Shown in pieces: positions 25,272-32,433 of a stretch of DNA of 39,371 bases; position 1 is the first letter of the stretch; every line of letters starts with the position of its first letter. The stretch comes from Alphaproteobacteria bacterium (GTDB lineage Bacteria; Pseudomonadota; Alphaproteobacteria; Rhizobiales; JAJFHR01). The stretch spans positions 1 to 39,371 of the forward strand of contig JAJRTY010000105.1 of the NCBI GenBank assembly GCA_024278055.1, given 5' to 3'. The notes under the pieces were generated by a model. That model had not been told where the DNA came from. It saw only the letters and a program-made list of their open reading frames with translations, and ran no database searches. Made by a program: the position numbers and the translations under genes.

Positions 25272-26428
25272 TGTGGTGGTAATTGCTCCTGCAGAAATGA
25301 CATGAGATCGTCTTTTGCAACATCTGATGTGGTAAAAGCTTTGCCGATACCCCGGGTCAGGATGAAGGTGAGGACACCTGCATTGGCCTTTTTGTCCTGG
25401 GACATCAGTTTGAAAAATTCTTCCGCACCGGGAAGATCACCGTCAATCTGTGAGGCCCGTGTTGGTAAGCCGACAGATTTTAGATGGGCCTCCACCGCTT
25501 CCAGATCTTGCGCCGGGCAAAGACCAAGACGATGCGACAGATCAAAGGCCATAACCATGCCGATAGCCACCCCTTCACCATGAATGAGGCGTTGGGAATA
25601 TCCTGTTGCCGCTTCCAGCGCATGTCCAAACGTATGGCCCAGGTTCAATAAGGCACGGCGTCCGTGTTCAAACTCATCTTCTTCAACAATGGCAGCCTTG
25701 GCGCGGCAGGAGGTTTCAACCGTATGACGTCGTGCATCGGGTTCACCACCAAATAATGTGTTGTGGTTTTGATCGAGCCAGCCGAAAAAATCGGGCTTAT
25801 CAATAAGGCCGTATTTGACCACTTCGGCGTAGCCCGCACGAAATTCGCGATCCGGCAATGTATTAAGCACATCAATATCGGCCAGCACTAAAACCGGCTG
25901 GTGAAACGCCCCGATAAGATTTTTACCAAGCTGCGAATTGATCCCGGTTTTACCACCAACAGAACTGTCAACCTGGGCCAGCAGGGAGGTTGGAATTTGA
26001 ATAAAGCTGATGCCCCGGCGCAAGATTGATGCAGCAAAGCCGGCGAGATCGCCAATAACACCGCCGCCAAATGCGATGACGACATCATTACGTTCGATGT
26101 CAGCATCAAGCAGTTGATCGCAGACAGTTTCGAGTGATGCAAAGCTTTTTGTGGCTTCGCCTGGCGGCACAATAATTGAACGGGCCGCAATGCCTGCAGC
26201 TTCAAGGCTGCCGGTGAGGGCCTTCAGGTGATGATGGGCAACATTTTCGTCGGTGATAATCGCAGTCTTGGGCCGGGGAAGAAAAGGTGCAATAAAATCA
26301 GCAGCACTGCTAATCAGACCCGTACCGATGACAATGTCGTAGCTGCGATCGTCCAGGCCCACCTTGATGGTGACATTTTTATTTTCAGGATTATTTTCAG
26401 AAGGGCGCACAGCGGCCTGGATGGTCAT
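25268..26428 (-). CDS. aroB: 3-Dehydroquinate synthase
   Basis: The 386-residue enzyme makes 3-dehydroquinate from DAHP in the shikimate pathway, NAD-dependent and metal-dependent. The motifs include IITDENVAHHHLKAL, FGGGVIGDLAGFAASILRRGI (NAD and substrate binding), SVGGKTGIN, and the metal-binding region LNLGHTFGHALE with nearby HGEGVAIGM. The ATG at 26428 is preferred over an in-frame TTG four codons earlier. It lies 76 bases downstream of aroK on the same strand, so aroK-aroB-corC form one operon. The intact aroB beside an interrupted aroK is notable. Confidence 0.97.
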   Translation of the reverse strand: MTIQAAVRPSENNPENKNVTIKVGLDDRSYDIVIGTGLISSAADFIAPFLPRPKTAIITDENVAHHHLKALTGSLEAAGIAARSIIVPPGEATKSFASLETVCDQLLDADIERNDVVIAFGGGVIGDLAGFAASILRRGISFIQIPTSLLAQVDSSVGGKTGINSQLGKNLIGAFHQPVLVLADIDVLNTLPDREFRAGYAEVVKYGLIDKPDFFGWLDQNHNTLFGGEPDARRHTVETSCRAKAAIVEEDEFEHGRRALLNLGHTFGHALEAATGYSQRLIHGEGVAIGMVMAFDLSHRLGLCPAQDLEAVEAHLKSVGLPTRASQIDGDLPGAEEFFKLMSQDKKANAGVLTFILTRGIGKAFTTSDVAKDDLMSFLQEQLPPQ

Positions 26429-26504
26429 TTTTCGGTCCAAAGGTTGTGCCGATCAAAGGCGGCACATATACATTGAACAGGATATACTCAGTTTTTGAGC
26501 AATT

Positions 26505-27092
26505 TCAATGCTGATTACGCGTTGTGGTTAGATAATCTGCAAGTTTTTTTGCAACGTCACGCACAATAACATCATGAGCGGCCTGTTGGCTGTCGACGAT
26601 AATATCGGCCTGCTCATAGATCGGGTAGCGTTCATCCATGAGGGATTGCATCACCGCACGCGGGTTTTCTGTTTACAGCAACGGGCGGTGAGAGCGGCGT
26701 GCAACGCGTTCCATCAGCAAGTCGAGATCAGCGCGCAGCCAGATGGAAATTCCCTTGTCATGGATATTGTCACGAATTTCGCCATTCATGAAAGCGCCGC
26801 CACCGGTGGCAAGAACCTGGGCGGGCTCGTCCAAAAGCCGGGCGATGACGCGGCGCTCGCCGTCGCGAAAAACTTCTTCGCCGTCTTCTTCAAATATTTC
26901 CGCAATGGATTTTCCCGCAGCTTCCACAATCTCGCTATCGGCATCGACAAAGGGCAGCTTGAGGCGCGTCGCCAATCTGCGGCCAATACTGGATTTTCCA
27001 CACCCCATCAGACCGATCAGAACAATACTGCGATCACCGAGTTCGGAAGTAATTTTTTTAATGCGACTGGTTCTTGTTTTTACTGCGTTCAA
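26505..27092 (-). pseudogene. aroK: Shikimate kinase, interrupted by an in-frame TAA at codon 140
   Basis: The frame gives a 195-residue shikimate kinase, which phosphorylates shikimate at C3. It has Walker [10 protein letters not shown] (residues 27-35), the D-x-D DADSEIV region, the shikimate-binding GGGAF loop and RRSHRPLL before the lid region. Codon 140 (26673-26675) is TAA. In the family this position is the Lys of RPLLKTENP, and AAA to TAA is a single change. The same frame then continues without fault (TENPRAVMQSLMDERYPIYE and on to the stop TGA at 26505-26507), so only one base is affected. Truncated, the protein would lack the region after the lid, including the C-terminal helices. 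The start TTG at 27092 follows AAAGG by 7 bases. Upstream of aroB in the operon. Confidence 0.88.
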
Positions 27093-27238
27093 TTTGTAGC
27101 CTTTTAATCTCTTTACCGATACAATCCATGCGGTCGCCTGATTTTTGCCCTGAGCTTTTAGTATCTATCGCGTTTGGTGACAATTGCTCAAGTTTTATCG
27201 CGTTTTAAGACTGATAATTGATTTTATGGAATGATTTA

Positions 27239-27385
27239 ATGCTGGCATTGCTGCGGTTTATATTTTTTCTGGGACTGCTTGGCGGTGCCGGATATGGCAT
27301 TTTGTATGTTCTGGCTGAGGTGATCGATCCGCCAAATGAAGAAATCATTGTTCCGGTCCCATCGGACAAATTCAAAAATCAGTAA
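27239..27385 (+). CDS. Small single-pass membrane protein
   Basis: A 48-residue protein: a hydrophobic segment ([21 protein letters not shown], about residues 4-24), then a Pro/Glu/Val-rich tail ending SDKFKNQ. Frame and codon use look genuine: no stop, a typical N-terminus, and it begins 146 bases from divergent aroK. A small protein of similar design at this spot between aroK and xerD is, from memory, widespread in Rhizobiales. Function unknown. It ends 26 bases before the xerD start and probably shares its transcript. Confidence 0.72.
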   Translation: MLALLRFIFFLGLLGGAGYGILYVLAEVIDPPNEEIIVPVPSDKFKNQ

Positions 27386-27411
27386 TCCTTTGTTTGTTTC
27401 CACAACCTAAA

Positions 27412-28347
27412 ATGTCCTCAATGAATGATTTTCATCACATTGAAGCTTTTTTGGAAATGCTCAGTGCCGAGCGCGGTGCAGCGGTAAATACCATAGATGC
27501 CTATCGACGCGATCTGACCGATTTTTCAGCCAGTATTACAAAAAGCGGCACATCTGTTATCGAAGTTACCCCGGATGATATTCGCCACTATCTGGGAAAG
27601 CTGTCGGACCAGGGGCTGGCAGCATCTTCCACCGCGCGCAAGCTTTCAGCCGTGCGTCAGTTTTTCAGGTTTCTTTATGTCGAAGGCACGCGCAGCGATA
27701 ATCCGGCAACGGTCATCGACCGCCCGAGATTAAGCCGACCCTTGCCAAAGACCCTGAGTGTCGACGATGTCGAACAATTACTCAAACACTCACGAATGTT
27801 GGTTGAAAAAGCAACGCCGGCCAGAAAACTCGCCGCACTCAGGCTGAACTGCCTGGTAGAAATAACCTATGCCACCGGCCTGCGCGTGTCGGAGCTGGTC
27901 GGCCTGCCGGTAACGGCGGCTACATCCGATGACCGGTTTTTGTTTGTGCGCGGCAAAGGCGGCAGAGAACGTCTGGTGCCGCTGAGCCAGCCGGCGAAAC
28001 AGGCAATGCACGCATATTTGCGCGAACTGAATGTCAAAATGGCCGGCAGGGCAGGTGATCAGGCGTGGTTGTTTCCCTCACGCGGGCGCAGCGGACATCT
28101 GACCCGGCAGCGTTTTGGTCAGGAATTAAAACAACTGGGATTGCAGGCGGGAATTGACCCGCACCACCTGTCTCCCCACGTTATGCGCCACGCCTTTGCC
28201 AGTCATCTGGTCGCCTATGGTGCTGATTTACGATCGGTGCAGCAAATGCTTGGCCACGCCGATATTTCCACCACGCAAATCTATACCCATGTGCTTGATG
28301 AACGTCTCAAACAACTTGTTCACGATCATCACCCGCTTTCGGGTTAA
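27412..28347 (+). CDS. xerD: Site-specific tyrosine recombinase XerD
   Basis: A 311-residue tyrosine recombinase with an N-terminal SAM-like core-binding domain (residues 8-95) and a catalytic domain. Catalytic residues are visible: Arg158 (TGLRVSEL), Lys182 ([12 protein letters not shown]), His256 and Arg259 (HVMRHAFA), His282 (LGHADIS) and the nucleophile Tyr291 (TQIYTHV). XerD with XerC resolves chromosome dimers at dif. An in-frame TTG at 27394 gives six more residues; ATG at 27412 or 27421 is more probable. There is no integrase context (no att sites or cargo), so this is the housekeeping gene. A long palindrome follows 4 bases after the stop. Confidence 0.96.
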   Translation: MSSMNDFHHIEAFLEMLSAERGAAVNTIDAYRRDLTDFSASITKSGTSVIEVTPDDIRHYLGKLSDQGLAASSTARKLSAVRQFFRFLYVEGTRSDNPATVIDRPRLSRPLPKTLSVDDVEQLLKHSRMLVEKATPARKLAALRLNCLVEITYATGLRVSELVGLPVTAATSDDRFLFVRGKGGRERLVPLSQPAKQAMHAYLRELNVKMAGRAGDQAWLFPSRGRSGHLTRQRFGQELKQLGLQAGIDPHHLSPHVMRHAFASHLVAYGADLRSVQQMLGHADISTTQIYTHVLDERLKQLVHDHHPLSG

Positions 28348-28351
28348 ACGT

Positions 28352-28433
28352 TCCCGGCCAGCCCGCTCCCCCGCCCAACCACCCGATAAGGATACTCTGG
28401 GGGTGGTTCGGCGGGGGAGAGGGCTGGCCGGGA
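28352..28433. repeat. Palindromic intergenic element, copy B (complete)
   Basis: The complete element is a near-perfect palindrome. The 13-base outer arms (28352-28364 and 28421-28433) pair perfectly. One mismatch follows, then a 10-bp perfect block (28366-28375 with 28410-28419), and then a block pairing 8 of 9 bases (28376-28384 with 28401-28409). The loop 28385-28400 starts GATAAGG, as in copy A. It begins 4 bases after the xerD stop and could end the xerD transcript. Copy A has a different but self-complementary stem sequence at several places, meaning that the pairing, not the exact sequence, is conserved. Confidence 0.85.
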
Positions 28434-28475
28434 CCACGTAAACAAAAAACCATTAACGTTTCAACTCCACAACTG

Positions 28476-28500
28476 TTGACATATGACCGCTTCACGGTCA
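28476..28500 (+). promoter_or_regulatory. Candidate accA promoter with inverted repeat
   Basis: TTGACA, a perfect -35 consensus, is at 28476-28481, upstream of accA. The spacer region contains a perfect inverted repeat TGACCG-cttca-CGGTCA (28484-28500), placed where it would overlap the -10. A clear -10 hexamer at 17 bases is absent, so the promoter is uncertain. The repeat is a possible operator. Confidence 0.35.
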
Positions 28501-28552
28501 GTGTCCGCAGGGAAATTTGAACTCGTTATTTTATTCTTTTGGTTGATGGATT

Positions 28553-29506
28553 ATGCGGACATATCTGGATTTTGAAAAACCGGTTGCCGATATTGAAGGC
28601 AAGATTGCAGAGTTAAAAGTACTTGGTGAAGGTGAAGAAGGTTTAGCCCTTGAAAAAGAGGTAAAGCAGCTTGAGGAAAAAGCCGTCTCAAGATTGACCG
28701 AGATTTACGCCAAACTCAATCCATGGCAGGAAACCATGGTGGCGCGCCATCCTGGCCGGCCGCATTTTTTCGATTATATAGCCGGTCTTTTCGACGAATT
28801 CACCCCCCTTGCCGGTGACAGAAAATATGCTGAAGATGAGGCGCTGGTAGGCGGGTTTGCCCGCTTCCGTGGCGAACCGGTTCTGGTGATAGGCCATGAA
28901 AAAGGCTCTGACACCGAAGCCCGTCTCAAACATAATTTCGGCATGGCGCGGCCAGAAGGTTACCGCAAGGCCGTGCGTTTGATGGAGATGGCCGACAAGT
29001 TTGATATCCCGGTGATCAGCTTTATAGATACCGCCGGGGCTTATCCCGGCATTGGTGCTGAAGAACGCGGCCAGTCCGAAGCCATTGCGCGTTCAACCGA
29101 TTGCTGCCTGGCGCTCAAAGTCGCCCATATCTCTGTTATTATCGGTGAGGGCGGCTCCGGTGGTGCGGTAGCGATTGCCACCGCCAACGAAATTTTGATG
29201 CTGAAACATTCGATTTACTCGGTCGCTTCGCCCGAAGCTTCGGCCTCTATCCTGTGGCGCGATCCCGCCCGCGCGCAGGATGCGGCAACGGCAATGAAAG
29301 TAAGTTCAAATTATCTCAAGGAATTTGGCGTCGTCGATACTATCATTGATGAGCCCGTCGGCGGTGCCCACCGCGAACCTGCCAAGGCTATTGCTGCCAC
29401 CGGCGATGCTATTGCCGCGGCATTGGAAAAATACACCGATATGAGCCGGGAAGAAATTCTTGAACATCGGCGTGAAAAGTTTTTGCGGATCGGACGCAAT
29501 CTTTAA
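28553..29506 (+). CDS. accA: Acetyl-CoA carboxylase carboxyltransferase subunit alpha
   Basis: A 317-residue AccA: the N-terminal YLDFEKPVADIEGKIAELK, the zinc-less alpha-subunit core with VIGHEKGSDTEARLKHNFGM and ISFIDTAGAYPGIGAEERGQ, and the oxyanion-forming EGGSGGAVAIA motif, ending SREEILEHRREKFLRIG. With AccD it transfers the carboxyl group from biotin carrier to acetyl-CoA, giving malonyl-CoA for fatty-acid synthesis. ATG start, weak Shine-Dalgarno (GGA). Convergent with acdS: only 17 bases separate the stops and no terminator hairpin is seen there. Confidence 0.97.
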   Translation: MRTYLDFEKPVADIEGKIAELKVLGEGEEGLALEKEVKQLEEKAVSRLTEIYAKLNPWQETMVARHPGRPHFFDYIAGLFDEFTPLAGDRKYAEDEALVGGFARFRGEPVLVIGHEKGSDTEARLKHNFGMARPEGYRKAVRLMEMADKFDIPVISFIDTAGAYPGIGAEERGQSEAIARSTDCCLALKVAHISVIIGEGGSGGAVAIATANEILMLKHSIYSVASPEASASILWRDPARAQDAATAMKVSSNYLKEFGVVDTIIDEPVGGAHREPAKAIAATGDAIAAALEKYTDMSREEILEHRREKFLRIGRNL

Positions 29507-29523
29507 GGGCGAACCAAATCGCG

Positions 29524-30540
29524 CTATCCGTTTCGGTAAGTGTAGCTGTAACCGTTCAGAGCAGGGGCACCGCCCAGATGTGCATAGAGGATTTTTGATC
29601 CTTCGGGGAAGAAACCCTTCTTGTTCAAATCTATCATACCCTGCATCGATTTGCCCTCATAAACCGGGTCTGTGATCATTGCTTCGCTCCGGGCTGCCAA
29701 ACGAATTGCCGCGTTGGTTTCTTCACTTGGAATCCCGTAAGCAGGATATGCGTAGTCTGCATTGATAATGATCTCATCATCTCTTACCTTACGGCCGAGT
29801 TCTACAAGTTCCGCGGTTTTATCAACGATGTCGCGCACTTGTGCGCGTGTTTGCTCAACCGTGCCCGAGGCATCAATACCGATGACACGATCTGCGCGAT
29901 TGTCGGCGGCAAAACCTACGATCATACCAGCTTGAGTGGAGCCGGTTACAACGCAGACTATAATGTAGTCAAACTTGAAACCAAGCTCGGCTTCCTGCTG
30001 CCGAACCTCTTCGGCAAATGCCACATAACCGATACCACCGTATTTGTGTACAGATGCACCGGCAGGAATGCCGTAGGGCTTTCCACCTTCTCTCCTCACA
30101 TCTTCAAGGGCTTCTTCGTAGGACGTGCGAATGCCAATATCGAAGCCATCCTCAATGACCCGGCTATCGGCACCCATTAAACGTGTCATCAAAATATTGC
30201 CAACACGGTCGTAAACCGCATCTTCATGAGGCACCCAGCTTTCCTGTACCAATCGGCACTTCATCCCAATTTTTGCCGCCACCGCTGCGACCATGCGCGT
30301 GTGATTGGATTGTACCCCGCCAATGGAAACAAGCGTATCGGCATGTGGAGCTATTGCGTCGGGCACAATGTATTCCAGTTTCCGCAATTTGTTGCCACCC
30401 ATGGCAAGGCCGGAATTACAGTCTTCGCGCTTGGCATAGATTTCCACATTGCCACCCATCGCTTTAGATAAACGGGGCAGATGTTCAATCGGTGTCGGGC
30501 CAAAGGTGAGAGGATAGCGTTCAAATTTTTGGAGGTTCAT
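29524..30540 (-). CDS. acdS: 1-Aminocyclopropane-1-carboxylate (ACC) deaminase
   Basis: The 338-residue PLP enzyme has the diagnostic residues at the numbering known for ACC deaminase: Lys51 (PLP Schiff base, NKLRKLEY), Tyr268 (AYGIPS), Tyr294 and Glu295 (VYEGKS), and Leu322 (YAHLGGAP). Glu295 and Leu322 separate true ACC deaminase from D-cysteine desulfhydrase. It cleaves ACC, the ethylene precursor, to 2-oxobutyrate and ammonia, typical of plant-associated or soil bacteria; ACC-like substrates in other settings are possible. Stand-alone gene, minus strand; no Lrp-type regulator or symbiosis gene is seen nearby. The residue fit makes the assignment unusually strong for sequence alone. Confidence 0.94.
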   Translation of the reverse strand: MNLQKFERYPLTFGPTPIEHLPRLSKAMGGNVEIYAKREDCNSGLAMGGNKLRKLEYIVPDAIAPHADTLVSIGGVQSNHTRMVAAVAAKIGMKCRLVQESWVPHEDAVYDRVGNILMTRLMGADSRVIEDGFDIGIRTSYEEALEDVRREGGKPYGIPAGASVHKYGGIGYVAFAEEVRQQEAELGFKFDYIIVCVVTGSTQAGMIVGFAADNRADRVIGIDASGTVEQTRAQVRDIVDKTAELVELGRKVRDDEIIINADYAYPAYGIPSEETNAAIRLAARSEAMITDPVYEGKSMQGMIDLNKKGFFPEGSKILYAHLGGAPALNGYSYTYRNG

Positions 30541-30588
30541 CAGATGCCTGCTAAGTGGTTATCCTTCAATACATATACCAGAAGTGCC

Positions 30589-32370
30589 CTAAAGCGGCCA
30601 CACCCATAGCAGCATCGGCACTGAAATAACAATCACCAGGATTTCCAGTGGCAGTCCCATGCGCCAGTAATCGCCAAACTTGTAGCCGCCGGGGCCCATG
30701 ATCAGTGTATTGTTCTTATGCCCGATGGGTGTGAGGAATGCGCATGATGCAGCAATCGCAACCGCCATCAAAAACGGATCGGGATTGACGTTGAGACCAT
30801 TGGCAATGGAAATTGCAATCGGTGCCATGATGATGGCGGTGGCCGTATTATTCAAAAGATCAGACAAGGTCATGGTGGCCACAATCAGCAGCGTTAAGAC
30901 GACTGCGGCGGAATACCCGGCTGAAATTTCGACAATACCATTGGCGATGAGAGCGGTTGCCCCGGTGGTTTCCATGGCCCCGCCAATCGGGATCATCGAG
31001 CCGAGCAAAACGATGACCGGCCATTCAATCGCATCATAGACCTGGTGCAGGGGAACAATCTCAAACAAAACCATCAGTGCCGCCGTTGCCGCCAGAGCAA
31101 CCGGCAGATAGAGATAGCCAAAGCTTGCCAGTGCGATAGCCGAGCCGAAAAGCCCGACGGCAAGCAGTGCTTTTTGCCGTTGCACCAGTTGCAGGCCGCG
31201 TTCTGCCAGCGGCAGGCAGCCGAGCCATTTGATGATTTCCGGCATGCGCTCGGCCGGGCCGATGAGCAGAAGAACGTCACCAGCTTCAATTTTTAAATCC
31301 CGTACCCGGTCTCGAAATCTCTGCCCCTTGCGTGATACGCCCAGCAAGGTCACCGCATGGCGATAGAGCAGGCGCACCGACAGCGATGAGCGCCCTTCAA
31401 TGCGCGCACCTTCGGGCACAACAACTTCCACCAGTGACAGATTGCCGCCGCCCAGAAGGCCGCTTGAATGTTTATGTGCGCCAGCATATTCCAGACCGGC
31501 AGCCCCAATGAATTTTTCCAATGCTGCCGGCGATGCTTCAAGTACCAGCACATCGTTTTTTTGCAACACCTGACGCCGCGCCATGCCGGGCAGTCTTTTG
31601 CCTTTTCTCACCATGCCGATGATAACGATGTCGTTTTCTTCACTCATTTCATCAAGCTCATTGATGCGCTTGCCGATAATGGAACTGGTCTCGATAACCT
31701 TGGCTTCAGCAATATAGCCTTCGAGATTAAACAGCTCCTGAGCCGAGTTGCGATCTGTACTGGCTGTTGGGATCAGGCGCCAGCCAATAGTTGCAATGAA
31801 AATAACACCCGCCAGCGCTACCGCCAGACCCACGGGTGCAAAATCAAACATGGAGTACGCATCGCCCAGCGCCTTTTCGCGGTAAGCTGCAATAATGATA
31901 TTTGGCGGTGTGCCGATCAATGTGATCATGCCGCCTAAAATGGATGCAAATGACAGCGGCATCAAAGTGAGAGCCGGGCTGCGTTTGGCCTTGTCTGCTG
32001 CCTGCATATCAACCGGCATCAGCAAAGCCAGTGCGCCCACATTATTCATTAATGCCGATAGACCGGCAGCCAGTCCCGCCATAACGGAAATATGCGCACT
32101 TAATGAACGTGTGGAATCAACCAGATAGCGTGCAATCAGCTCAATCGCCCCGGAATTTGATAGACCGCGTGAGATGATCAACACAAGTGCAACGATGACG
32201 GTCGCCGGGTGGCCAAATCCGCTAAAGGCCTGATCCGAAGGCACAATCCCAACAATCAGCGCAATGATGAGCGCCAGAAAGGCTACGAGATCATAGCGCC
32301 AGCGGCCCCAGATAAGAAAGACAAAAACGCCCGCCAGCAAAGCGAAGAGAATCATTTGTTCAGTGGTCAT
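30589..32370 (-). CDS. SLC13 / ArsB-NhaD-type permease with two RCK_C domains
   Basis: The 593-residue membrane protein has a divided permease domain of about ten or more hydrophobic segments (residues 5-200 and 405-593). Between them are two TrkA-C/RCK_C-type cytoplasmic domains (around 210-300 and 310-390). The motifs MNNVGALALLMPV, GTPPNIIIAAYRE and LLNNTATAIIMAPIAI are those of the DASS/SLC13 divalent-anion transporter group. Substrates include sulfate and dicarboxylates; which one applies here cannot be told. ATG start. It is 48 bases before acdS on the same strand and may be co-expressed. The secA stop lies 63 bases upstream. Confidence 0.92.
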   Translation of the reverse strand: MTTEQMILFALLAGVFVFLIWGRWRYDLVAFLALIIALIVGIVPSDQAFSGFGHPATVIVALVLIISRGLSNSGAIELIARYLVDSTRSLSAHISVMAGLAAGLSALMNNVGALALLMPVDMQAADKAKRSPALTLMPLSFASILGGMITLIGTPPNIIIAAYREKALGDAYSMFDFAPVGLAVALAGVIFIATIGWRLIPTASTDRNSAQELFNLEGYIAEAKVIETSSIIGKRINELDEMSEENDIVIIGMVRKGKRLPGMARRQVLQKNDVLVLEASPAALEKFIGAAGLEYAGAHKHSSGLLGGGNLSLVEVVVPEGARIEGRSSLSVRLLYRHAVTLLGVSRKGQRFRDRVRDLKIEAGDVLLLIGPAERMPEIIKWLGCLPLAERGLQLVQRQKALLAVGLFGSAIALASFGYLYLPVALAATAALMVLFEIVPLHQVYDAIEWPVIVLLGSMIPIGGAMETTGATALIANGIVEISAGYSAAVVLTLLIVATMTLSDLLNNTATAIIMAPIAISIANGLNVNPDPFLMAVAIAASCAFLTPIGHKNNTLIMGPGGYKFGDYWRMGLPLEILVIVISVPMLLWVWPL

Positions 32371-32433
32371 AGGCTCAAATATACCCCATGAACCGAGTAA
32401 ACCAACCGGGAAAGTTGATCATCGCCTTCAAAC

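Noticed and set aside
10336..27092. Stop-codon reassignment (TAA read as an amino acid) to explain fdxA and aroK
   Set aside because: TAA ends several intact genes at the family's normal length here, and the two residues expected differ (Glu and Lys).
27412..28433. xerD plus adjacent palindrome as an integrative element with an attachment site
   Set aside because: XerD matches the housekeeping recombinase, neighbours are conserved core genes, and the palindrome recurs at 1-70 without a recombinase.
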